Shown here in pieces: positions 8,916 through 16,716 of a DNA stretch of 64,000 nt. Location of the stretch: contig NZ_NEHO01000021.1 in NCBI RefSeq assembly GCF_002113375.1, positions 1 to 64,000 of the forward strand, in the 5' to 3' direction. The DNA comes from Pseudomonas sp. R37(2017). Lineage in GTDB: Bacteria; Pseudomonadota; Gammaproteobacteria; Pseudomonadales; Pseudomonadaceae. Below the pieces are notes generated by a model. It worked only from the letters and a program-made list of their open reading frames with translations. It searched no databases and had not been told where the DNA came from. Position 1 is the first letter of the stretch, and each line of letters begins with the position of its first letter. Both the position numbers and the translations under genes were made by a program.

Positions 8916-9287
8916 TTACACCTTGGCCGCGTCTGGGATGGTCAAGGGGCGGCCAATGCGTGCTTCCACCTTGGCGTAGCGCCACAGGCTGTATTGGCCG
9001 ACCGGCGTGGTGCGGAACAGGTTGCAGGCGTCGATCACCGACTGGTGGCAGTCGACGTCGGCCATGATGTACACGGTCCAGGGCGAGGTGGTGGACGGGC
9101 CGACCATCAAGCGATCGTCGTCCATGGCGCCAAGCACGGTGATACCAGGCATCGCGCCGAGGTCGCCCATCATCTGGCTGAAGCCTTTCCACACGCTCAG
9201 GCCTTCGCCGGTGGGCAGGTCGAAAAAGTTCTGGGTGATGCCGATGCAAAAGACGACGCGCAACGGTTCCTGGGTAGCTTGGGACAT
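8916..9287 (-). CDS. iacB: IacB-like protein of the iac operon
   Basis: A 123-residue cytoplasmic protein without a recognised catalytic motif. It is required or accessory in known iac pathways and its biochemical role is poorly defined. The start MSQATQEP is chosen because upstream codons in this frame would overlap iacA and look non-coding; upstream spacing includes AAGGATC as a weak ribosome-binding site. It ends three bases before iacI begins, so iacB-iacI-iacH form a tight block. Confidence 0.78.
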   Translation of the reverse strand: MSQATQEPLRVVFCIGITQNFFDLPTGEGLSVWKGFSQMMGDLGAMPGITVLGAMDDDRLMVGPSTTSPWTVYIMADVDCHQSVIDACNLFRTTPVGQYSLWRYAKVEARIGRPLTIPDAAKV

Positions 9288-9319
9288 GCTGTTGATCCTT
9301 GAATAAGTGAAAAATGAAT

Positions 9320-10489
9320 TCAGATGTAGCCCGGGAACGGCGGGACGCCGAGGTACACCGAGCCGGCGCCGTCGTACAGGCCTTCGCTGAGGAAGGCGTG
9401 CTGGGTCACGACCATCGAGTCGCGCAGGTAGCGTTGCAGCGGATGGCGCAGGTAAATGGCGGTGGTACCGGCCAGGCTGTAGGCGCTTTGCACCACTTCG
9501 GCACCGGCCTGGGACACGTGGATCGCCGACAGGCGCAACAGGCTGGTCTGCTCCGGCGTGACCGGGTTGCCGGCCAGGATCGAGTCCCACACCTGCTCGG
9601 TGGCGTTGTAGAAGAAACCCCGTGCGGCCATCAGCTTGGCTTCGGCCTTGGCGATCTCGATGCGCACGTAAGCGCGGTCGGCCATTTTCGGCGCGCCGGT
9701 GATGCCGCTGCCCCCAGCCATGCGGCTGATTTCGTCCAGCGCCGCACGGGCCAGGCCGAGGTTGACCACGGCCAGCACTTGCGCGGCGTAGGCAATCGAC
9801 GGGTAGCGGAACAGCGGTTCATCGATGGTCGCGGCACCGCCGCGGATGAAGGTCCAGCGGTCCTCGACGAATTTGTCGCTGACGCGCAGATCATGGCTGC
9901 CGGTGCCCTTGAGGCCGACCACGTCCCAGTTCTCGACGATCTCGACCTGACTGGCCGGGAACACCGCCGTACGAGGCTTGCCCCCCGCCGCGCTGGCGCC
10001 GATGCCGACACCCAGCAGGTCTGCGCCTTTACTGCCGCTGGCGAACTTCCAGGTGCCGTTGACCTGCCAGCCGCCTTCGACTGCCTCGGCCGGTTGCAAC
10101 GGGAACAGGCCGCCGGCGAAGACCAGGTCAGGGCTTTCGGCGTAGATTTCAGCCAGGGTTTCCGGCGGTAAGGCCGCCAGATAGACACCGGCGCTGCCGA
10201 AGCTGGCCACCCAGCCCGCCGAGCCGTCGGCTTCGGAGATGCGCTCGATCATTTGCAGGAACAGCGCAGGCGCCAGTGCGTCGCCGCCGTAGCATTTGGG
10301 CGTGGCGGCGCGGTAGATACCGACCTGCTTGAAGCGCTCGATCATGTCCCGAGGCACGTGGGAGCCGGCGTCGAACTCCTCGCGGCGTTGACGGACCTCA
10401 TCCAGCACTTGCTGAAATAGCTGACTCTCGACCATTGGCACGACCGGGCCGGACACAGGGTCTTGTTGCGCGACAGCTGAACGCAGCAT
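9320..10489 (-). CDS. iacA: Flavin-dependent indoleacetate monooxygenase, IacA
   Basis: A 389-residue protein with the acyl-CoA dehydrogenase-like fold used by two-component flavin monooxygenases (HpaB/HsaA-like group). Visible features are the N-terminal helical region, a beta domain containing WKFASGSKGAD (about 147-157) and a helical C-terminal domain. IacA starts the pathway by oxygenating the indole ring of indoleacetate, using reduced flavin from IacG. The start at 10489 has GGAG upstream; a longer reading would run back through the REP element and is rejected. It is the first gene of the iac operon. Confidence 0.87.
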   Translation of the reverse strand: MLRSAVAQQDPVSGPVVPMVESQLFQQVLDEVRQRREEFDAGSHVPRDMIERFKQVGIYRAATPKCYGGDALAPALFLQMIERISEADGSAGWVASFGSAGVYLAALPPETLAEIYAESPDLVFAGGLFPLQPAEAVEGGWQVNGTWKFASGSKGADLLGVGIGASAAGGKPRTAVFPASQVEIVENWDVVGLKGTGSHDLRVSDKFVEDRWTFIRGGAATIDEPLFRYPSIAYAAQVLAVVNLGLARAALDEISRMAGGSGITGAPKMADRAYVRIEIAKAEAKLMAARGFFYNATEQVWDSILAGNPVTPEQTSLLRLSAIHVSQAGAEVVQSAYSLAGTTAIYLRHPLQRYLRDSMVVTQHAFLSEGLYDGAGSVYLGVPPFPGYI

Positions 10490-10535
10490 GGGCTCGTTCT
10501 CCGTTTTGTTTATTGTTAGAGGGGCTACACCGATC

Positions 10536-10640
10536 CCTGTAGGAGCGAGCATGCTCGCGATGCACCTGAGAGCACCGCGGGGTGTCAGGCATCCAGCGTC
10601 ATCGTTGACGACCATCGCGAGCATGCTCGCTCCTACAGGG
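10536..10640. repeat. REP pair in the iacA leader
   Basis: An inverted GAGCATGCTCGCGATG pair begins only about 50 bases upstream of the iacA start, in the divergent region before the histidine kinase gene. Any iacA promoter must either lie in the short gap or read through this hairpin. Confidence 0.9.
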
Positions 10641-10824
10641 ACAGGGGCGTTGCCCTTGCATTGGGGGCCAGTGTAAAAACCGCATCCCCGCGCAACTATT
10701 GGTGCGTGCAGCCCCCTCGCTAAAGAAAACCCCTAGGCCCACACCGGTTACCTCTGAGCGCATCACGCTGTGCGAGCAGGTATAAAACGCCATACTGCAA
10801 ATCTCTGCCGCCAGGGGCCGTGCG

Positions 10825-12306
10825 ATGTACCAGCCAAAACCCAACGACTTTTATGCGCTGATCGAAGCCATGCCGCTGTGCATCATTCTTCATGACGCGC
10901 ACACCAAGGAAATCCTCTGGGCCAACGCCGCCGCCCTGGCGGCGCTGGGCTTTACCCTGGAAGAACTGACGCCGCTCAAGGCCCCGGACATGACCCGCGA
11001 TGCACCGAAATACCGGCGCTCGGTGGGATTGCGCTGGCTCGAAGGCGCCGCGCGCACCGGGCAACGCGCCATCGAATGGTGCTACCGCTCCAAGCAAGGG
11101 GTGGAGATTCTTGCCGAGGCGGTGGCGACCCTGGTGCACCTGGACGGGCGCGATGTGCTGATGGTGCAGTTCCGCGACATTTCCAAAGAGGACAAGGTCA
11201 AGCGCGACCTCAAGCGTTTCGAGAGCCGGCTCAAGGCATTCATGCAGGACCTGGCCGAAGGCGTGGCGGTGCTCGGTCCCGAGGGCGACATCCGTTTTAT
11301 CAGCGACTCCGGCGCGCACCTGCTCAACAGCGAAGTGCACAAGCTGATGGGCAAGAACTTCCTTACCTGGTGCGACGACACCTCGCGCCAGCGCCTGCTG
11401 CAACAACTCGCCCATGAGACACCGGAGCACGCGCCGTTCAACGTGCATTACAAGATGCAGCGGCGCGACGGCCAATGGCGCTGGCATGACGCAACCTGCC
11501 GCTACATCGAGATCGAGGACGACCTGATCGGCCACTTGCTGCTGTTTCGCGATGTCACCGAGCAAGTCCAGGCCGAGGAAGCGCGGCGGGTCAGCGAGCA
11601 GAAACTCGAATACCTGGCGCGCTACAACGCCATGGGCGAAATGGCCGTGGCCATCGCCCACGAACTGAGCCAACCCCTGGCCGCGACCCGCAACTTCATT
11701 GAAGGCGCGGTGATTCGCCTGGGCAACGTGGCCGATGCCGACCCTGGCGTGACCTGGGGCTTGCAGAGCGCAGTGCGGCAAATCGAGCATGCGTCGGTGA
11801 TCATCAAGAGCGTGCGCGATTACGTGGTCAAGCTGGAGCAGAGCGAAGAACGGGTCGATCTCAATGAACTGCTGCGCGAAACCCGCTACTTCATCAGCCT
11901 GCGCGCCGATCCAAGCCTGGTGCGCGTGGAAGTCGTCACCGCACCCGAGCCGCTACAGGTGAGTTGCGAGAAGGTGCTGATCGGCCAGGTGATCCTCAAC
12001 CTGGCCTTCAACGCCATCGAAGAAATGGCCGACCTGCCCACCGAACGGCGACTGTTGCGTATCCATGCCAGCCGCGAGAACGATGTCGCATTGGTGCGCA
12101 TCGAAGACAGCGGACGCGGCATTCAGGCCCAGGCGCAAGAGAAGCTGTTCGACGGGTTCTTCTCGTCCAAGGTCAGCGGCAACGGCATCGGCCTGGCGCT
12201 GTGCAAGAACATCATCGGCCGCCATCGCGGCGATATCTGGGCGCAGAACCTGGAGCCGTGTGGTGCGGTGTTCAGCTTCTCCCTGCCCCTCGCGAATCCA
12301 GCCTGA
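10825..12306 (+). CDS. Soluble PAS-domain sensor histidine kinase
   Basis: A 493-residue kinase with no membrane segment. A PAS domain (about 5-120), a second PAS domain (about 132-248), the dimerisation and phospho-acceptor region with His279 in AIAHELSQPLA, and a HATPase domain (N box NLAFNAIEE, EDSGRGI, SGNGIGLALC) follow in order. The architecture is that of FixL/TodS-like cytoplasmic sensors that detect small molecules or redox state. It is divergent from iacA, and the nearest unpaired regulator is the FixJ-type protein at 1.7 kb, so the pair probably controls the iac genes. It could correspond to IacS of Paraburkholderia, by analogy only. Confidence 0.87.
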   Translation: MYQPKPNDFYALIEAMPLCIILHDAHTKEILWANAAALAALGFTLEELTPLKAPDMTRDAPKYRRSVGLRWLEGAARTGQRAIEWCYRSKQGVEILAEAVATLVHLDGRDVLMVQFRDISKEDKVKRDLKRFESRLKAFMQDLAEGVAVLGPEGDIRFISDSGAHLLNSEVHKLMGKNFLTWCDDTSRQRLLQQLAHETPEHAPFNVHYKMQRRDGQWRWHDATCRYIEIEDDLIGHLLLFRDVTEQVQAEEARRVSEQKLEYLARYNAMGEMAVAIAHELSQPLAATRNFIEGAVIRLGNVADADPGVTWGLQSAVRQIEHASVIIKSVRDYVVKLEQSEERVDLNELLRETRYFISLRADPSLVRVEVVTAPEPLQVSCEKVLIGQVILNLAFNAIEEMADLPTERRLLRIHASRENDVALVRIEDSGRGIQAQAQEKLFDGFFSSKVSGNGIGLALCKNIIGRHRGDIWAQNLEPCGAVFSFSLPLANPA

Positions 12307-12636
12307 CCTGCATAAACCCTGTGGCCTGACACAAACCCTGTGGCGAGGGGGCTTGCCCCCGTTCGGTTGCGCAGCAGCCGCAAATCCTGCTGTCACGGTG
12401 TGACTTGGAAAATGCTGGGGCCGCTACGCGACCCAACGGGGGCAAGCCCCCTCGCCACAGGGTGCTCACAGATAAATCCGGTGCGTTCGAAACGAGTTTC
12501 ATGACACTGGCACAGACACACAACCACTTGGCAGGCAGGGCAATTCTCCCGATCGCGGGGCGCGGCAGAATCAAAGGGTAAAAATCTGCCAAAGCACCCG
12601 CGATCCGCGTTAACAACAATTCAGGAAGTTCCCCTA
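12307..12636. other. Intergenic: REP and aauB promoter region
   Basis: The left half is a GGGGGCTTGCCCCC inverted pair (see repeat). The right half is the upstream region of aauB, with AGGAAG just before its start. No gene is seen. Confidence 0.6.
12336..12462. repeat. Inverted repeat, GCGAGGGGGCTTGCCCCC family
   Basis: Arms CTGTGGCGAGGGGGCTTGCC and its complement enclose about 70 bases. This is a third repeat family, distinct from the GAGC-type REPs; a second copy is at 22.9 kb. Confidence 0.88.
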
Positions 12637-13785
12637 ATGCGAACAAACAGGATCTCCGTACAGTCAGCGCTAGGCCTGAGCCTGCTTGTACTCGGTATGA
12701 ACAGTGCCCGCGCGGATTTGCCCGCCGGCACGATTGGCCAGACCGTTCTGGCGTTTCCACCCGAAGCTCACCGCGCGTTTGTCATCGACGTCGAGTTCGA
12801 CAGTTTCGTGGCGGGCCGCGTGACCGTGGTCGACCCGGACCAGAAGCGCGTCCTCGGCATGGTGCCGACCGGCTTTGCCGCGCCGTCGACCCTCAGTCAC
12901 GACAAGAAGACTATTTACAGTGCGGACATCTGGTACTCGCGCGGCACCCGCGGCACCCGTACCGACGTGCTGACCGCCTGGGACAGCTCGACCCTGTCGC
13001 CGACCTGGGAAGTGCTGATCCCGAACAAGCGCGCCGAATCGCTGACCCAGCGCTATTCGCTCAAGCCCAGCGGCGACGACAAGTTCGTCTACGTCTACAA
13101 CTTCACCCCGTCGACCTCGGTCACCGTGGTCGATACCCAGGCCAAGGCCGTTGCCACCGAAATCGCCATTCCCGGTTGCGTGCTCAACTACCCGATCGGC
13201 AACCGCCGCTTCGCCTCGCTGTGCGGTGACGGCAGCCTGCAAGTGGTGACCCTCAACGATCAGGGTCAGGAAACCGCGCGCAGTCGCACGCCGTTCTTTG
13301 ATCCGAACGCGGAGAAACTGGTAGAGCGCGCCGTCAACGTCGGCGACACCTACTACTTCACCACCACCACCGGCACCGTGCGCCCGGTGGATTTCGCTGG
13401 CGACGCGCCGAAGGTCCTGCCGTCCTGGTCGCTGGTGACCGACGAGGAAAAGAAAGCCGGTTGGGCGCCGGGTGGCTGGCAGCTGATGGCCGTGGCGCCG
13501 AAGCTGGACCGCCTGTACGTGCTGATGCACGACGCCCACGAAGCCATGAAGTGGGAAGACCCGAGCCCGTTGATCTGGGCGTTTGACCTCAAGACCCACA
13601 AGAAAGTAGCCACCCTGGAAGCCACGGCTCCGGTGTGGAGCATGCAGGCCACCGGCGACGACAAACCGTTGTTGCTCGGCGCTGACGTGGAAGGCGGTTT
13701 GCAGATTTTCGATCTGAAGACCAACAAGCTCACCGGCAGCATGCCGAAAGTCGCGAAGACCGCGACTCAGGTCCTGAGCTACTAA
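12637..13785 (+). CDS. aauB: Aromatic amine dehydrogenase large subunit (AauB/MauB family)
   Basis: A 382-residue periplasmic protein with a Sec-type leader ending in NSARA (about residue 26). The rest is the repetitive beta-propeller of amine dehydrogenase heavy chains (methylamine dehydrogenase MauB, aromatic amine dehydrogenase AauB). The large subunit scaffolds the quinone-bearing small subunit in an alpha2-beta2 enzyme that oxidises primary amines to aldehydes and ammonia. The gene order aauB-E-D-A and the absence of amicyanin and of mauFGLMN favour the aromatic amine enzyme (tryptamine, tyramine, phenethylamine) over the methylamine enzyme. Substrate is inferred. Confidence 0.85.
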   Translation: MRTNRISVQSALGLSLLVLGMNSARADLPAGTIGQTVLAFPPEAHRAFVIDVEFDSFVAGRVTVVDPDQKRVLGMVPTGFAAPSTLSHDKKTIYSADIWYSRGTRGTRTDVLTAWDSSTLSPTWEVLIPNKRAESLTQRYSLKPSGDDKFVYVYNFTPSTSVTVVDTQAKAVATEIAIPGCVLNYPIGNRRFASLCGDGSLQVVTLNDQGQETARSRTPFFDPNAEKLVERAVNVGDTYYFTTTTGTVRPVDFAGDAPKVLPSWSLVTDEEKKAGWAPGGWQLMAVAPKLDRLYVLMHDAHEAMKWEDPSPLIWAFDLKTHKKVATLEATAPVWSMQATGDDKPLLLGADVEGGLQIFDLKTNKLTGSMPKVAKTATQVLSY

Positions 13786-13796
13786 GAGGTTCGGCC

Positions 13797-14336
13797 ATGC
13801 ACACAGATCCGATCTTCATCATTGCCAGCGCCGTCGCTATCGCGGTGTTGCTGGCCAGTGCCGCGACCCACAAGTTGCGCGCGCCGGCCCGCTTCAGGAA
13901 GCAACTGGCGGACTACCAATTGCTGCCCGAAGCGCTGGTGCGCCCGACGGCACGGCTGGTACCGCTGCTGGAACTGGCCATTGCATTCGCCCTGCTGGTG
14001 CCGGTCAGTCGCGGTTTCGCGGCGTTGAGCGCCGCCAGTCTGTTGGCGCTGTACGCCGCCGCCATCGGCATCAACCTGTGGCGCGGTCGCGCGGACATCG
14101 ATTGCGGTTGCGCCGGCCCCGACCAGGCACAACCGCTGCGCCCGGTGTTGCTGGCGCGCAATAGCGCACTGGTCGCCCTGGCGCTGGTGGCCAGCGTGGC
14201 GCCGGTGGCCCGCGACCTCAACCTGTTCGATGGCTTCGTGACCCTGGCCGCCGCCGCTGTTGCGCTGCTCATCTACGCCGCTGCCGATGGCTTGCTGGCG
14301 AACTCCCCTCTTCTGCTCAAATTGATTGGTAGGTAA
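13797..14336 (+). CDS. aauE: MauE/AauE-family membrane protein
   Basis: A 179-residue integral membrane protein with about four to five hydrophobic helices (roughly 5-22, 45-65, 70-90, 115-135, 140-162). MauE/AauE is needed for export, folding or disulfide formation of the small subunit, probably by passing electrons or thiol equivalents to MauD/AauD. Cysteines in DCGCAGP (about residues 101-107) lie between helices. AAGAGG precedes the start and the gene follows aauB by 11 bases. Confidence 0.85.
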   Translation: MHTDPIFIIASAVAIAVLLASAATHKLRAPARFRKQLADYQLLPEALVRPTARLVPLLELAIAFALLVPVSRGFAALSAASLLALYAAAIGINLWRGRADIDCGCAGPDQAQPLRPVLLARNSALVALALVASVAPVARDLNLFDGFVTLAAAAVALLIYAAADGLLANSPLLLKLIGR

Positions 14337-14341
14337 TCGAA

Positions 14342-14962
14342 ATGGAAGGCTTGATTGTTTCCAACGTTCTGCTCTGGGTGCTGCTGGTGGCTGTGGCGTT
14401 TGTCGTCATGGGCCTGGTGCGGCAGATTGGCGTACTGCACGGCCGCCTCGCGCCAGCCGGCGCGCTGATGGTCGACAAAGGCGTGGCGGTCAATGAGCCC
14501 GCGCCACAAATCACCGCCTCCGACCGTCACGGTCGCCCGGTCAACTTCGGTTATGCCGGTGAGAAATCGCAACTGCTGTTTTTCCTCTCGCCGACCTGCC
14601 CGATCTGCAAGTCGCTGCTGCCGGCGATCAAATCCATCGCCAAGGAGCAAGCCGGCAGCCTGGATGTGGTGTTCGTCAGCGATGGCGACATGGACGCCCA
14701 GCAAGCGCTGATCCGCGAACACAAACTCGAAGACGCCACCTACGTGGTCGGCCCGGAAGTGGGCATGACCTACCAGATCGGCAAGCTGCCGTACGCCGCG
14801 CTGATCGACAAGGCCGGCACCCTGCGCGCCAAAGGCCTGGTCAACTCCCGCGAGCACCTGGACAGCCTGTTCGAGGTCGAGCATTTGAAGCACGCCACGC
14901 TGCAGCAGTACCTCAATGCCCAACCGCACACCCACGACCACAGCCACGGCCATAGCCACTGA
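14342..14962 (+). CDS. aauD: MauD/AauD thioredoxin-like protein
   Basis: A 206-residue membrane-anchored periplasmic thioredoxin-fold protein: one N-terminal membrane helix (about 4-26), AhpC/TSA-like domain, and a CPIC redox motif in FFLSPTCPICKSL (about residues 82-85). It is thought to shape the many disulfides of the small subunit. The C-terminal tail, HTHDHSHGHSH, is unusually rich in histidine and may bind a metal. Starts five bases after aauE. Confidence 0.87.
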   Translation: MEGLIVSNVLLWVLLVAVAFVVMGLVRQIGVLHGRLAPAGALMVDKGVAVNEPAPQITASDRHGRPVNFGYAGEKSQLLFFLSPTCPICKSLLPAIKSIAKEQAGSLDVVFVSDGDMDAQQALIREHKLEDATYVVGPEVGMTYQIGKLPYAALIDKAGTLRAKGLVNSREHLDSLFEVEHLKHATLQQYLNAQPHTHDHSHGHSH

Positions 14963-14980
14963 TAAGGCAGGGAGACCTTT

Positions 14981-15502
14981 ATGAAACTGCTGGATCTGTT
15001 GTTCGAGCGCTCGACCCGCCGTGTCGCCGACACCACGTCGCGCCGTAAATTGCTGTCGCGCATGGGTTCGCTGATGGTGGCCGGTGCCGCCCTGCCCCTG
15101 CTGCTGCCGCTGGATCGCACCAGCAAGGCCCTGGCCGCGGAGCCGGCGCAGGCTGGCGACCCGGGTGATCCGAACAGTTGCGACTACTGGCGCTACTGCT
15201 CCATCGACGGCTTTCTGTGCAGCTGCTGCGGCGGATCGGTGACCTCCTGCCCACCGGGCACCGAAGCCTCGCAAGTGACCTGGATCGGCACTTGCCGCAA
15301 TCCGGCCGATGGCAAGGACTACATCATTTCCTACAACGACTGCTGCGGTAAGCAAAGCTGCGCCCAGTGCGCCTGCACCCGTAACGACAGTGAAGAACCG
15401 GCCTACCGCCCGTTCAACAACAACGATGTGAACTGGTGCCTGGCCGCCAAGTCGCACATCTACCACTGCACCGTTTCGATCATCCGCGGCGTCGCCGTCT
15501 AA
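14981..15502 (+). CDS. aauA: Aromatic amine dehydrogenase small subunit with TTQ residues
   Basis: A 173-residue precursor. Residues 1-53 form a long leader with a twin-arginine-like SRRKLLSRMG followed by a hydrophobic stretch, so it is probably exported folded or partly folded by Tat. The mature part has 14 cysteines. Trp101 and Trp152 are 51 residues apart, the spacing of the tryptophans that form tryptophan tryptophylquinone in methylamine dehydrogenase (57/108) and aromatic amine dehydrogenase (109/160). Asp120 (Trp+19) matches the catalytic base and Asp76 (Trp-25) the other conserved aspartate. The enzyme therefore looks intact. Confidence 0.92.
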   Translation: MKLLDLLFERSTRRVADTTSRRKLLSRMGSLMVAGAALPLLLPLDRTSKALAAEPAQAGDPGDPNSCDYWRYCSIDGFLCSCCGGSVTSCPPGTEASQVTWIGTCRNPADGKDYIISYNDCCGKQSCAQCACTRNDSEEPAYRPFNNNDVNWCLAAKSHIYHCTVSIIRGVAV

Positions 15503-15513
15503 ACGCGCAATTT

Positions 15514-15548
15514 CCGCCGGTTGCTCGGGCAATCGGCGGCTTTTTTTC
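15514..15548 (+). terminator. Rho-independent terminator after aauA
   Basis: Stem CCGCCGGTTGC / GCAATCGGCGG (11 bp, one G-T pair), loop TCGG, then a run of seven T. It follows the aauA stop by about 10 bases and should reduce read-through into the cytochrome gene. Confidence 0.88.
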
Positions 15549-15585
15549 TGTGACTGCTTTTCCTTTTTTTACTGTTTTGTGTGTG

Positions 15586-15621
15586 TACCTGTACCTGTAC
15601 CTGTACCTGTACCTGTACCTG
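15586..15621. repeat. Tandem hexamer (TACCTG)x6
   Basis: Six perfect copies of TACCTG run directly into the left edge of a REP element, which itself starts with ACCTGTAGGAG. It lies between aauA and the cytochrome gene and outside coding sequence. Confidence 0.95.
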
Positions 15622-15733
15622 TAGGAGCGAGCATGCTCGCGAAGAACTCAAGGGCGACGCGTTGAATCAGATTGCCAGCGTTATCGTTGACGTCCATCGC
15701 GAGCTTGCCGCAAGCGGGCACTCGCTCCTACAG
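15622..15733. repeat. REP pair between aauA and cytochrome gene
   Basis: The left arm is the short GAGCATGCTCGCGAAG form. The right arm has the longer GCTTGCCGCAAGCGGGCA form, so the two halves are not perfect mirror images. Confidence 0.88.
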
Positions 15734-15765
15734 GTGCCGAACGGTCATCAGCGGAGTTGGATTAC

Positions 15766-16287
15766 ATGCGTAGTTTGATATTGCTCGGTCTCGTCTGCGC
15801 CCTGAGCGCCCCGCTTGCCCAGGCACGGGCCATTCCGGACCCGAACCAGCATCACGCGCCGGGCAATGAAGCGGTGCAAACCCCGATTGCCCAGGCCGGG
15901 TACAGCGTCGGCGTGAACTACCAACTGCAATGCGCCGGTTGCCACCTGGGCGACGGCACGGGTTCGGCCGCCAACGACACACCACGGATGAAAGACTTTG
16001 TCGGCAACTTCCTGAAAGTACCCGGTGGCCGCGAATTCCTCGTGCGGGTGCCGGGTATGTCGCAGTCGGCGTTGAACAACGCGCAACTGGCGGACTTGCT
16101 CAACTGGCTGATGCGCGAGGACGGCATGGCAGGCAAAAGCGTGCCGGCCGACTATCAGCCGTATACCGCCGAAGAGGTCACCGCGTTACGGGCCAAGACC
16201 ATGCTCAACCTGCCCGGCACCCGCGGCGAGTTGATCAAGGCCATGCGTGCCCAGGGCATCGCGATCGATGACGGGATGAATTATTGA
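15766..16287 (+). CDS. Periplasmic monohaem cytochrome c of the aau locus
   Basis: A 173-residue exported protein: Sec leader to about residue 22 (APLAQARA), one haem c motif CAGCH near residue 57 and a probable distal Met in RVPGMSQS. A small monohaem cytochrome is encoded after aauA in Alcaligenes faecalis, where no function was proved. Here it could accept electrons from the dehydrogenase in place of, or beside, azurin. GGAG lies before the ATG; an upstream TTG is less likely. Terminator, hexamer and REP separate it from aauA, so it may have its own promoter. Confidence 0.85.
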   Translation: MRSLILLGLVCALSAPLAQARAIPDPNQHHAPGNEAVQTPIAQAGYSVGVNYQLQCAGCHLGDGTGSAANDTPRMKDFVGNFLKVPGGREFLVRVPGMSQSALNNAQLADLLNWLMREDGMAGKSVPADYQPYTAEEVTALRAKTMLNLPGTRGELIKAMRAQGIAIDDGMNY

Positions 16288-16398
16288 GAGCGACGTCCTT
16301 CAGGTTCGTCCGCCCGGATGATGGACTCACCGACGGCAAATAAGTAACGTAATCGGCGCTGCATTCGAACTCACACTATTGGCAAGGGAGTTTGCATC

Positions 16399-16617
16399 GT
16401 GACCGAAGAGACAAAAACCAAAGGACCGGCTTCGTACTTCCCGTCGATCGAAAAGAAGTATGGTCAGCCGATCAGCCATTGGCTGGACCTGCTCAAGACC
16501 ATCAGCGACAAGAAACACATGGAGATGGTGGCCTGGCTCAAGACCGAACACGGCATGGGTCATGGTCACGCCAATGCGCTGGTCGCCTATCATCTGGCAG
16601 CCACGAAAAGCGCCTAG
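16399..16617 (+). CDS. DUF4287 protein
   Basis: A 72-residue protein with the DUF4287 pattern: SYFPSIEKKYGQPISHWL at the N-terminus and the HGMGHGHANALVAYH segment near the C-terminus. No signal peptide. The family is widespread, often next to or fused with DUF5655, and has no proven function. The His/Gly-rich end could bind a ligand or metal, which is speculation. It starts at GTG and is followed after about 100 bases by a methyltransferase gene on the same strand. Confidence 0.8.
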   Translation: MTEETKTKGPASYFPSIEKKYGQPISHWLDLLKTISDKKHMEMVAWLKTEHGMGHGHANALVAYHLAATKSA

Positions 16618-16716
16618 CCTCGCGTCCAGTCTTCGCAGCGTTGTCGGTGGTGCCGGGTAAAACCGGCCCACCGCTGATCTATCCTTTCTTCCATCCCCTT
16701 GCGCCGGACATCGACC

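Noticed and set aside
10490..10624. Longer N-terminus for iacA
   Set aside because: The extra 45 codons are read through a REP element, which also yields similar peptides in front of other genes; the ATG at 10489 has a ribosome-binding site.
12637..15502. Methylamine dehydrogenase (mau) for the TTQ enzyme
   Set aside because: No amicyanin gene and no mauFGLMN; gene order and the monohaem cytochrome match aau.
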